From positions 2,636,523 through 2,700,522 of the forward strand of contig NZ_KB911579.1 in assembly GCF_000383575.1 (NCBI RefSeq): a stretch of 64,000 nt of DNA, written 5' to 3'. A model generated the notes under the pieces. That model saw only the letters and a list, made by a program, of their open reading frames with translations, was not told where the DNA came from and did not search any database. The translations under genes and the position numbers were made by a program. Below are positions 50,529-58,458 of this stretch, in pieces. This DNA is from Salinispora oceanensis. GTDB taxonomy: Bacteria; Actinomycetota; Actinomycetes; Mycobacteriales; Micromonosporaceae. Position 1 is the first letter of the stretch; the number at the start of each line of letters is the position of its first letter.

Positions 50529-52208
50529 TCAGTTACCGATCGCGACGCGGATGTCGGCCACCGTCACCGTACGCAGCTCGTCCAGGTTGGGGCGCTGACC
50601 AGCCTGGCGCAGCCGCTGCGCCTGGGCCTTGCGTACGCGTTCGAAGAGCTTGCGGGCCTCGCGGGCGTTGCCGAAGTTCTGGTCTCGTTCGATGGTGGCG
50701 AAATGCGCCTGGACCAGCTCGGTGGCACCCTCGGCGAGCAGGTACTCGTCGCCGTCGGCGATCCGCTCCACGATGACTGCCAGCTGCTCCGGGCTGTAGT
50801 TGCCGAACTCGATGGTCTTGGCGAAGCGGGAGGCGAGACCCGGGTTTGCGTCGAGAAACTGGCGCATCTCCCCGGTGTAGCCGGCGGCGATGACGGCCAC
50901 CTGGTCGCGGTGATCCTCCATCAGCTTAACCAGCGTGTCGATGGCTTCCTGGCCGAAGTCGCCGCCGCTGCCGAAGGAGCGGGAAAGGGTGTAGGCCTCA
51001 TCGATGAAGAGCACCCCGCCCCGGGCTGCCTCGAACGCCGCGGCAGTCTTCTCCGCCGTGTGGCCCAGGTACTGGCCGACGAGGTCCCGCCGGGACACCT
51101 CCCGGAAGGCCCCGCCCGGTAGCGCGCCGAGCGCCGCCAGCAGCTCGCCGTAGATGCGCGCCACTGTGGTCTTACCGGTGCCCGGCGTGCCCGCAAAAAT
51201 GAGGTGGTGGCTGATCGTGCCGACCGGTAGCCCGGCACTGCGCCGCCACTCGTTCACCTGAATCTCGTCGATCAGCGCGTGCACCTGCTCCTTCACCGCC
51301 TCCAGGCCGACCATGGCCGCCAGCTCAGCCAGGAGCTGCTCGGTGCGTTCGGTGTCCTGCGCCTGCCCGGCCTGCGCCGCCTCCGCCCCGAAAGTGGTGC
51401 GCCGGCTGGCGGAGGCCTCCACGATGGTGGGCGTGGCGTCGGCTGCGATCTCGATCGCCGGTAGCGCGGTGTTCTCGGTGGTGCACTCCTCCACTGTGCC
51501 CTTGCAGCCGCGGGCGAAAGAGACAGCTGGCCCTCGGGTGTCCCGAATTCGACAGCGTCGCAGCACCGGAGCGCACTGGTGCACCACGGCGATGCCGGCG
51601 TGACCGGTCTGGGAGATGTCGCAGGCCTCGATGGTCGGACGACCATACTGGTAGACGTAGATGCCGCGGTTGCCGCAGCGGGTGATCGTGCTGGCGCGGA
51701 TCGTCGGCGCTGCCCCGATCCGGACGATGATGCCGTCCTCGCTCAGGTCGCTGAACTCGCACCCCTCCACGGTGCCGTCGGAGTCGTCAACGACGAGGCC
51801 GTAGCGGGCACCATTGACCCGGCAGCGGGTCACGCTGAACTCCGACCCGCGGGACACCGAGATCGCCGGGCCGAAACCGGCGCTCAGCTCGCAGTTGGTC
51901 AGCACAAGTTTCGCCCGCTCGACCGCAACGCCCGGCGCGTCTCCGGCCTTGAGGACCAGATCCCGCAGCTCCAGGCGACCCGAGTTGGCCGAGACCGTGG
52001 GGTACTCCCCGGAGGACGCGTCGACGGTCACGGTGCCGGCGCCCTGCGCGGCGACGATGGTGACGGCATAGTCGTTGACGAACAACGCCTCGTGGTAGGT
52101 GCCCGGGCTGACGGAGATGACGGCGTCGGTGTCCACCGCCGCGAGCGCGTCACCGATGGATGGATACGCGCCGGGCTGATCCGGGGAGACGAGAAGGGTA
52201 CGCGTCAT
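50529..52208 (-). CDS. Right-handed beta-helix / AAA+ ATPase fusion in the EccA position
   Basis: A 559-residue two-part protein. Residues about 1-265 are parallel beta-helix repeats of the pectate-lyase/periplasmic copper-binding kind ([52 protein letters not shown]). A hinge leads to a CbxX/CfxQ-type AAA+ domain (about 300-555): Walker [16 protein letters not shown] near 337-346, Walker [15 protein letters not shown] and sensor region [18 protein letters not shown]. This AAA type is the EccA ATPase of ESX systems, but EccA proper has a TPR N-terminal domain; here it is replaced by a beta-helix. Start ATG 52208. Divergent from the deaminase island. Confidence 0.85.
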   Translation of the reverse strand: MTRTLLVSPDQPGAYPSIGDALAAVDTDAVISVSPGTYHEALFVNDYAVTIVAAQGAGTVTVDASSGEYPTVSANSGRLELRDLVLKAGDAPGVAVERAKLVLTNCELSAGFGPAISVSRGSEFSVTRCRVNGARYGLVVDDSDGTVEGCEFSDLSEDGIIVRIGAAPTIRASTITRCGNRGIYVYQYGRPTIEACDISQTGHAGIAVVHQCAPVLRRCRIRDTRGPAVSFARGCKGTVEECTTENTALPAIEIAADATPTIVEASASRRTTFGAEAAQAGQAQDTERTEQLLAELAAMVGLEAVKEQVHALIDEIQVNEWRRSAGLPVGTISHHLIFAGTPGTGKTTVARIYGELLAALGALPGGAFREVSRRDLVGQYLGHTAEKTAAAFEAARGGVLFIDEAYTLSRSFGSGGDFGQEAIDTLVKLMEDHRDQVAVIAAGYTGEMRQFLDANPGLASRFAKTIEFGNYSPEQLAVIVERIADGDEYLLAEGATELVQAHFATIERDQNFGNAREARKLFERVRKAQAQRLRQAGQRPNLDELRTVTVADIRVAIGN

Positions 52209-52414
52209 GGCTCCGGGCTTCGTGCATCGGCGAAAGGGGTTACGCCGAACGATATCCCAGGCGCTCGACCTGGCGGGGCCCCGTGGCGATGGGCAGGAGG
52301 TGCCTCTCGCTCGGTAGCGGGTGTTGGTGCAGCGAGACCGGAGTACTGCCCCTGCGACGAGTGGCGAGTGCTCAGGAATGGCAGGGCCACGCCGCGATCG
52401 GGTTGGCCGCTAGG

Positions 52415-52456
52415 CTCGGTGCCGCACCAAGACGCCTCGGTGCCGCACCAAGAAGC
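52415..52456 (+). repeat. 21-bp tandem duplication upstream of the deaminase gene
   Basis: CTCGGTGCCGCACCAAGACG... at 52415-52435 is repeated at 52436-52456 with one mismatch, ending 17 bases before ATG 52474 and immediately before its AGGAGCGGGAGGA ribosome site. It therefore lies in the 5' leader or promoter of the deaminase gene. Direct observation. Confidence 0.85.
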
Positions 52457-52473
52457 AAGGAGCGGGAGGAACG

Positions 52474-52860
52474 ATGGCCACACTTCGGATGTTGCCGCTC
52501 ACCGCGGGCGCTCTGCTGCTCAACGGGACCATCCACACGCATACCTCGGTCCGTGGTGACCTTGAGCCCAATCTGCACCCGATGATCCGGTGGTTCCTGG
52601 ACGAGCTGCCGAGCAGTCAGCGGGAACGCTTCGCCGGCTCCTGCGCCGAGGCCGTGCTCCTCTCCGACCGGCTCTACGAGGCCGAGGCCGAAGGTGGGGG
52701 GTCGATCAGCCCGACCCAGGCCCGGTCCCTGCTGTGGGGGGCGAACATATGGGTTACCCGGATCCGGGAGGAGGGCGACCCCCGCGACGACGAGCAACAG
52801 CCCCCCTGCCGGTCGTGCGCGGCCCTGCTTGACTGGTTCGGAGTGGAGGGGCTGGCATGA
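52474..52860 (+). CDS. YwqJ-type putative deaminase (toxin-like)
   Basis: A 128-residue protein with deaminase-superfamily zinc motifs: CAE at residues 57-59 (the [HC]xE motif) and PCRSC at 111-115 (CxxC). The rest, including LLLNGTIHTHTSVRG and CRSCAALLDWFGV near the end, matches the YwqJ-like family, known mostly as toxin domains of polymorphic toxins and as stand-alone forms. There is no WXG/LXG delivery domain or signal peptide. The next gene, overlapping by 4 bases, is a SUKH-type immunity protein, so a toxin/immunity pair is the natural reading. A good GGGAGGA ribosome site precedes ATG 52474. Substrate not known. Confidence 0.75.
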   Translation: MATLRMLPLTAGALLLNGTIHTHTSVRGDLEPNLHPMIRWFLDELPSSQRERFAGSCAEAVLLSDRLYEAEAEGGGSISPTQARSLLWGANIWVTRIREEGDPRDDEQQPPCRSCAALLDWFGVEGLA

Positions 52861-53342
52861 ACGACCGCTTCCCACCCCTGGTCGCCGAGGCGCTGCGGGC
52901 CGCCGGCTGGGATCCGGGCCGCCGGGATGACGACCGGGCTCAGCAGTGGGCGCTGCGGCTGGCCGCCGACGCCATGCCGGACGGCCGGCAGCACACCATC
53001 GTCCGGTCCGCGGTTGAGGCGTACGCCGAGTTCGGTGGCCTGTTGGTTCGCCCGCAGGGCGACGGAGAACAGATCGCGCCCAGCACCTTCCACCTGGATC
53101 CGTTTCTGGCCGGCCGCTCGGTGGGCAGCCTCGCCGAGCTTGCCGCAGCCATCGGGGCGCCGCTCACCCCGCTCGGCGAGGAGGGCGACGGCACCGGCAT
53201 CCTGGCGGTTGACGAACCCGGGCGGGTGTTCGTGCTGGACCACTGCGGCGACTGGTTCCTCGGCGCGGACCTCGACGAGGCGATCACCACGCTGGTGCTG
53301 GGTCGACAGCCCCACCGGGTACGTGCGGACGGCACGTGGTAA
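52857..53342 (+). CDS. SUKH-3-type immunity protein
   Basis: A 161-residue SUKH-superfamily (SMI1/KNR4) protein of the SUKH-3 kind: SAVEAYAEFGGLLV, IAPSTFHLDP, the IGAPLTPLGEEGDG segment, ILAVDEPGRVFVLDHCGDWFLG and a C-terminal amphipathic ITTLVLGR helix. SUKH proteins are a leading immunity family of nuclease and deaminase polymorphic toxins, and this gene overlaps the deaminase gene by 4 bases. Therefore it probably neutralises that deaminase. Cytoplasmic. A non-immunity regulatory role cannot be ruled out. Confidence 0.8.
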   Translation: MNDRFPPLVAEALRAAGWDPGRRDDDRAQQWALRLAADAMPDGRQHTIVRSAVEAYAEFGGLLVRPQGDGEQIAPSTFHLDPFLAGRSVGSLAELAAAIGAPLTPLGEEGDGTGILAVDEPGRVFVLDHCGDWFLGADLDEAITTLVLGRQPHRVRADGTW

Positions 53343-54601
53343 CCGACTGGCGGCCGGCGACGTCGCTGGAGGAGCGGCTGCTGGCCGCCGTCGAGGCCGG
53401 AGAGCGGGAGACGTTCCTGGTGGCGCTGGCTGCTGGCCCACTACTGCTGCCGGTGTCACCGGAGGCGACCGCCGGCGCCGCACCGATGGCGTGGCCGACG
53501 GGCCGCTACGACGGGGATACCCACGTCATCGCGTTCACCTCCCCCGAGGCGATCGCCGCCGGCCTGCCCGGCCAGTCGGTGAACTATCGCGCCCTCAGCC
53601 TCCAGGACCTGGCCACCGACTGGCCGGACGACAGCTGGCTGCTCGCGGTCGACGCCGGTTTGCCGATCGGGGTGCACATCACCGCCGACGAACTGCGGGT
53701 AACCGCGGGGCCCGCCGTGGAGGCGGAGCGGGAGCTGCGCCACGCGATCGACCAGCGTAATCCGGACACCCTGACGGCGGCGCTGCTCCGCATGGAACTG
53801 CTGCTACCGATCCGGCCGGGCGGGTCCGAGTCGCGGGACCTGTCCGACCCCGAGTTTCCGTGGTGGTGCCTCCCGGACGAACAGGGGCAACTCGGCCTGC
53901 CGGTCTTCACCAGCGAGGCACGGCTGCGCCAGGCGCTCGGCGACCATGACGTGATCACCGTCAGCAGTCTCCGGCTGGCCGAGCAGTGGCCGGACCCGTC
54001 GTGGCAGCTCCTGTTGAACCCGGGCACGCCGCTGGTGGCGACCCTACCCGGCGCGGCCCTGCGGACCCTGCACGACTGGCTCGGGCAGCTTCGGCAGGTG
54101 GTCACCGATGCGACCGAGGAGGAGCGTCAGCGGCGGGAGCCGACCGTCGCGACTCCGGCAGGACCGGGTGTGCCGGCACCGCGGAACGCGCCGGACGCGG
54201 AGGACGCTGTTGCTGAGCCCGACCCGGATCTGCCAGTCCGCCTGCAGCTGGTGATTCCACACCGGTACTTGTCTTCCTATCTGGAAGACGGCTACCAGCG
54301 GGCCGCCGGTCTGGTGCATGCCTGGGCGGGGCCGGGCCGGGAAACCCCGGCCCGGCTCTACCGCCGGCTCGGTCTGCTGGGCGAGGGTTCGCCGTTCGTG
54401 GCGTCCGACGAGTGGGTGGCTGTGCTGCGGTGGGATCCGGATGAGGCGACGCCCGAAGCGTGGGGGCGAGGCCAGCCGCGGATGGAGTCGCTGGTCGTCC
54501 CGGACGGAACGGGTCTGCACTGCCTGCACCGGGATGGCCGCGACGAGTTGTTGGCGTGTTTCGACGCGGCTTCCGGGCGTTGGCTTCCGGCTGGTTCCTG
54601 A
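53336..54601 (+). CDS. SseB-domain protein (two N-terminal SseB modules)
   Basis: A 421-residue cytoplasmic protein with two successive SseB N-terminal domains (about 1-125 and 135-250). Each has FAST/FTS..A-type strands: HVIAFTSPEAI with SWLLAVDAGLPIGVHI, and LPVFTSEARLRQAL with SWQLLLNPGTPLVATL. A linker is followed by a third unrecognised region (about 300-421) beginning QLVIPHRYLSSYLEDGYQRA. GTG 53336 overlaps the SUKH gene by 7 bases. SseB domains are frequent near type VII and toxin genes in actinomycetes; role unclear, possibly enhancing or accessory to the toxin/immunity pair. Confidence 0.75.
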   Translation: MVTDWRPATSLEERLLAAVEAGERETFLVALAAGPLLLPVSPEATAGAAPMAWPTGRYDGDTHVIAFTSPEAIAAGLPGQSVNYRALSLQDLATDWPDDSWLLAVDAGLPIGVHITADELRVTAGPAVEAERELRHAIDQRNPDTLTAALLRMELLLPIRPGGSESRDLSDPEFPWWCLPDEQGQLGLPVFTSEARLRQALGDHDVITVSSLRLAEQWPDPSWQLLLNPGTPLVATLPGAALRTLHDWLGQLRQVVTDATEEERQRREPTVATPAGPGVPAPRNAPDAEDAVAEPDPDLPVRLQLVIPHRYLSSYLEDGYQRAAGLVHAWAGPGRETPARLYRRLGLLGEGSPFVASDEWVAVLRWDPDEATPEAWGRGQPRMESLVVPDGTGLHCLHRDGRDELLACFDAASGRWLPAGS

Positions 54602-54614
54602 TCCGGGGGTGTGG

Positions 54615-55877
54615 CTAGTCGGGGCGGCGCCAGTGGGCGTCGTCCGTGGGCTGGGTTGGTGGTGTGGTGGCGGGCGCCTGGGGTGCGGCTGCGGTCTCCA
54701 TCGCCGGTGTTTCGGCCTGTCGCCGCCGCCGGCGTCGGTATCGCAGCAGAAGCAGCACCGGCGTCGTGATCAGCCCGAGGGCGACGAGAACGATCACGAT
54801 CGTGAGCGTAATTCGGAGGGGCAAGCTCATTGGTTCTGGGTTGTATGCCCGGGCGCGGGCGAGGGTTGGGTTGATTTCGGGTTCTCGGGGGGCTTCGGTA
54901 CGGGTGGCGCGGCCGTCTGGTTCGCCCGTCAGGGCCGCGCGTAGGTCGAGCTGGCCCCAGCCGTAGTCGAGGTCCTTGCCGGGTTTGCCGGCGTCACGGG
55001 TGGTCTCGACCATTCGTTTGAACAGGTCCAGTGAGCCGAGGTTTGGGTATTTCGATTTCACCAGGGCGACGGCGCCGGAGACGAGGGCGGTGGCGCCGCT
55101 GTTTCCGGTGAGCGTTGCGTATCCTCCGCCGGGCACTGCTTGGTAGAGGTCTTCGGCGGGTGCGGCGAGGTGGATCTCCCCGGCTGGGAGTGAGCCTTCG
55201 CGGCTGGGTTCGCCGTCGCGGTCGGTGCCGGCGACCGCGAGCGTGGCATCGTGCATGGCCGGGTTGCCGATAACCGCGTTCTGCCGGTTACCGATGCCGG
55301 CGACGACGATCACGTCGTTCTGGTAGGCCCGCTCGACCGCCTGGTCAAGTGCGCTGTGGTGCGGGCTGCTCAGGGAGACGTTGATGACGTCCGCGCCCTG
55401 GTCGACCGCCCAATTGATTGCGTCCCCGATTACGCGGGCATTGATGAACGGCACATTTCCGTTCCTTTGCCCCATGGTCGCCACGGTGACGGGCAGGATT
55501 TTGGCTTTGGGTGCGATGCCGAGGACTCCGTCGCGGCCGTCGGGGCCGTGTCCGTGGCCGGCGATGAGGGAGGCCACCGCGGTGCCGTGCCCGGTGCGGT
55601 CCTCGTGTCCCTTGGACTCGTCGTCGTAGACATCTTCGCCGGGTAGCACGTTGTCTTTCAGGTCTGGGTGGCTGGCGTCTACGCCGGTGTCGATGACCGC
55701 GACGGTAATTCCCTCACCCTGGGTTATTTTGTGTAGCTCGGTTAGCTCGAGGGCGTCGAGGTGCCAGGCGTCTTTCCGGTCAGCAGCGGATGCCGGCAGG
55801 ACTGACAGGCCGAGGGCCACTACGGCACCGAGTGCCGCGGCGGCGATCGTGGTTACCGGGCGGGGGGCGAGGCGCAT
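54615..55877 (-). CDS. mycP: Type VII secretion-associated serine protease mycosin
   Basis: A 420-residue subtilisin-like membrane protease. A signal peptide (about 1-32) is followed by the catalytic domain with Asp63 in VAVIDTGVD, His97 in GHGTAVASLIAG, oxyanion Asn197 in GIGNRQN and Ser260 in GNSGATALVSG. Near the C terminus RITLTIVIVLVALGLITT is a transmembrane anchor, followed by a cytoplasmic Arg-rich tail. Mycosins occur with and are needed for ESX secretion. Good AGGAGG before ATG 55877. Convergent with the SseB-domain gene, with only 13 bases between stops. Confidence 0.95.
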   Translation of the reverse strand: MRLAPRPVTTIAAAALGAVVALGLSVLPASAADRKDAWHLDALELTELHKITQGEGITVAVIDTGVDASHPDLKDNVLPGEDVYDDESKGHEDRTGHGTAVASLIAGHGHGPDGRDGVLGIAPKAKILPVTVATMGQRNGNVPFINARVIGDAINWAVDQGADVINVSLSSPHHSALDQAVERAYQNDVIVVAGIGNRQNAVIGNPAMHDATLAVAGTDRDGEPSREGSLPAGEIHLAAPAEDLYQAVPGGGYATLTGNSGATALVSGAVALVKSKYPNLGSLDLFKRMVETTRDAGKPGKDLDYGWGQLDLRAALTGEPDGRATRTEAPREPEINPTLARARAYNPEPMSLPLRITLTIVIVLVALGLITTPVLLLLRYRRRRRRQAETPAMETAAAPQAPATTPPTQPTDDAHWRRPD

Positions 55878-55976
55878 TCGCGGTTACCTCCTCTGTGGCC
55901 GTAGCGCGGCCGGTTTGGTGGTTGTCACATGGTATGGGCCGGTCACCCGTGGTGGGGGTGACCGACCCGTTGCGGA

Positions 55977-57653
55977 CTAGCTCTGGCCGAGAGTTCTTCC
56001 GTGGTGGCGTGGCCGCTGCTCGGTCGGCGTGTCGATGGTGCCGGCCGGGGGTGGGTCCGTGGTCCAGAGCTCGTTGTCGCCTTGGCTCGGGTCCCCGGCT
56101 GACCAGGAGACGGCGCCGTGTCTCCAGTTTTGCGTCTCTTCCCCGGCTTGTCGTGCCCCGGTGCGGCGGGTGGGGGTGCCCCGGCGGCCGCCCAGTGATG
56201 GTGCGGGTCCGGTGCTGGGCGCTGGTCGGGGGCCGCCGGCTGCCTTCCGGCCGGTGAGGGGGCCGCCGCCCCGGGGTCCGCTGCCGGTTGACGGGTTGGG
56301 GCGGTTGGTGGCCGGCGGGATGGGCTGTCCGACGCTTGGCGGGCTGGTGCGTGGGCTGGCGCCGTGCTTGCCGTTGAGGGTGGGCGACGGTGGTGTCGGC
56401 TTGGCGGATTTTGTGCGGGGCTGTCCGGGGTGGGGGCTGTGCGGCCCTGGGGTGCCGGTGTTGCCGGGCAGGGTGGGGCGGGACCCTGCGGGGCCCCGAT
56501 GGGTCGGGTTGGGGGTGCCGGTGCTGGGGGGCGTGGGCTGTTGGGGCGCGGGGCCGCGGGCACCGGGGTTGTTGGCTCCCGGCAGCGTGGGGTGGGGAGT
56601 GCTGGGTCGATTGGTGGTGGTCGGCATGGTCGGTCGAGGGTTCGCCGGGCCGCTCACGCCCGGTATTACCGGTGGGGGGGCAGGTGTAGGCGGGGTGGGG
56701 GCCGGTGCTGTGGCCGGCGGGGGCCCGAGCGTCGGAGGCGGCGCGGTCACGGTGCCGCCGGCGAGCCCGACGCCGTCGGACAGCTCGGGTGGGGAGGGTT
56801 GTGTCACGTCGAGGTGGTCGGGCAGCTCCGGCTGGTCACCGGGCATGGTCGGTGCGGGCGCCTGCAGCCCGGTCGGTGCGTTCGGCCGAGCGGGCAGCGA
56901 GGGTTGCTCGGGGTGCGGTGCGGGCGCCTGCAGCCCGGTCGGTGCGTTCGGCCGAGCGGGCAGCGGGATCTGGTCAGCGCTAATCGTGGCTGCATCTATC
57001 GGCCCTTTGTACCGGCCGCCGCGATAGATGTTCGTGTAGGAAACGTCCATGAACAGCTCGGCCAGCGGCTTGGCGATGTTCTTCGCACGCTCATGGAAGT
57101 CCCGCTGCACCTCCTCGAAGGACTTACCGTTGTTCCAGAGGTCCGGGATTCCTCCCCATGCCCACTGTATTCCCTCGTCGGCCTTTCGCTTTTGGTGTTG
57201 GTGCTCCTGCTCGTCTTGGTATGCCACCCAGAGTGCGCGCATGTCTTCTTGGGTCTGTTCGATTTTGCTGGCGACCTGCTCCAAGCCGCTGGCGTGCCGG
57301 TCGGCAACCTCCCGCCACTCGTCCAACGAGTGGAGCGCAGCACCCACCTTGGTCATAAAGTGGTGACCCGCGGGCGACTGCCACTTCGCCGCCAGCCCGT
57401 CGGCGTGCCGTTTCAGACTCTCCCGAGTGGTCTGCAACAGGACGCTGGTGCGGCGCCAAGCCTCAGCCAGAGCGACGGTGCGCTCGTCGCTCTCGTGGCG
57501 GACGTATTCCCACATCTGCTCGATGTCGAGCTTGTCCCAGGGGGTGGGCGAGTAGGATACTCCTGGGTCCTCAGCGTAGTCGTCATTATCTCCGGCGAAG
57601 AACCCATGGGCCGTCGTGGGGGTTGGCTCATACCCGTAGTACTGGTCTCTCAT
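55977..57653 (-). CDS. Large ESX-associated protein: WXG100/PPE-like N-terminal helices plus Pro-rich tail
   Basis: A 558-residue protein. Residues about 40-230 are alpha-helical with WQSPAGHHFMTKV (a WxG-like hairpin turn) and YQDEQEHQ and similar heptads, resembling WXG100/PPE-type ESX substrates. Residues about 240-480 are Pro/Thr/Gly-rich and disordered, with two copies of PARPNAPTGLQAPAP. The last 60 residues include NWRHGAVSW and ELWTTDPPPAGTIDTP, a segment seen in actinobacterial ESX-linked proteins. Probably a secreted or surface factor, or a chaperone partner. ATG 57653 has a GAGGAG 6 bases upstream. Confidence 0.75.
   Translation of the reverse strand: MRDQYYGYEPTPTTAHGFFAGDNDDYAEDPGVSYSPTPWDKLDIEQMWEYVRHESDERTVALAEAWRRTSVLLQTTRESLKRHADGLAAKWQSPAGHHFMTKVGAALHSLDEWREVADRHASGLEQVASKIEQTQEDMRALWVAYQDEQEHQHQKRKADEGIQWAWGGIPDLWNNGKSFEEVQRDFHERAKNIAKPLAELFMDVSYTNIYRGGRYKGPIDAATISADQIPLPARPNAPTGLQAPAPHPEQPSLPARPNAPTGLQAPAPTMPGDQPELPDHLDVTQPSPPELSDGVGLAGGTVTAPPPTLGPPPATAPAPTPPTPAPPPVIPGVSGPANPRPTMPTTTNRPSTPHPTLPGANNPGARGPAPQQPTPPSTGTPNPTHRGPAGSRPTLPGNTGTPGPHSPHPGQPRTKSAKPTPPSPTLNGKHGASPRTSPPSVGQPIPPATNRPNPSTGSGPRGGGPLTGRKAAGGPRPAPSTGPAPSLGGRRGTPTRRTGARQAGEETQNWRHGAVSWSAGDPSQGDNELWTTDPPPAGTIDTPTEQRPRHHGRTLGQS
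56851..56965 (-). repeat. Pair of 49-bp perfect direct repeats, 66-bp period
   Basis: Bases 56851-56899 and 56917-56965 are identical over 49 bases and encode the repeated ARPNAPTGLQAPAP-type segment in the Pro-rich part of the large ESX protein. Perfect identity at third positions shows a recent duplication, unlike the drifted eccE repeat. Confidence 0.85.
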
Positions 57654-57683
57654 CCCCGCTCCTCAACACTCCCGTCCCCGCCG

Positions 57684-58304
57684 TCAGCTCTGTAGGTCGA
57701 TGTCTGCCGGGGCCACCTCGTCGCCGTGCATCCCCTCATCGTCGCCCTGGATCTGGTAGGTAGCAGAACCCTCACCGATCGTCTCTGGCTGGTGCAGCGT
57801 CGAAAGCCCCTCAACGCCGCCACCGCCCACGCTGACGGCGAAATCTTCTTCGAAGCGGGCACGGTGCTCGCTCGAAATTGTGTTGGCCGAGTCTCCCTGT
57901 CCCTCGTTGTCCTGCTGCCAGGCAGCGCTGAGAGTGTTCTGGCCGCCAATACCCGCGAATGCGCCCAGGACGTCGTCGTTGGTTGCCTCGGCGAGAGCGT
58001 CTTCGGTGAGGTAGCCAGCGGAGATCGTTTTGGCCGCTACGCTGAGCGACATCAGGCCCTTCGTTACCTCGTCGAGCAATTTCATCATCGCGTTAACACT
58101 TGCGGTGTGGGTGCCTTGAAAGTACTTGCCCTCGTTCATCCCGCCCGTGCCGAACGGTGCCCTTACCTGGAGCATTGGCGCCACGCCATGCTGATAGCTG
58201 GGAGTAAAGTTGGCGTTTAGTTCATCCATGATGGCAGCCGCGAAGTCGTCGAGCTGCTGGATGTCGACGTCGATGTTCTCCCCGGCGAGCCAGTCGTCGC
58301 CCAT
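57684..58304 (-). CDS. ESX-associated helical protein with YxxxD motif (candidate substrate)
   Basis: A 206-residue, mostly helical, acidic protein. ATG 58304 is preceded by GGGGGAGA at 5 bases, so the preceding in-frame start is not needed. MDELNANFTPSYQHG and SVNAMMKLLDEVTKGLMSLSVAAKTI give a helical hairpin, and YLTED fits the YxxxD/E secretion signal of ESX proteins after the second helix. The C-terminal third is acidic and disordered. It follows the large Pro-rich ESX gene by 30 bases on the same strand, so the two may be a secreted pair. Call based on motif and context only. Confidence 0.7.
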   Translation of the reverse strand: MGDDWLAGENIDVDIQQLDDFAAAIMDELNANFTPSYQHGVAPMLQVRAPFGTGGMNEGKYFQGTHTASVNAMMKLLDEVTKGLMSLSVAAKTISAGYLTEDALAEATNDDVLGAFAGIGGQNTLSAAWQQDNEGQGDSANTISSEHRARFEEDFAVSVGGGGVEGLSTLHQPETIGEGSATYQIQGDDEGMHGDEVAPADIDLQS

Positions 58305-58458
58305 GTGTCTCCCCCGATCGCTCACCCATCAGCGGCGCACGCGACCAATCAGGAAACTGACCTTATGTGGCTTGTGTCCTAATTGGGTAACCATGCAGCG
58401 GCAGGCTGAGTATCCACTCTGGTAGAGCATAGCGTCATCGCGCAACCCCGTCGGGTGC

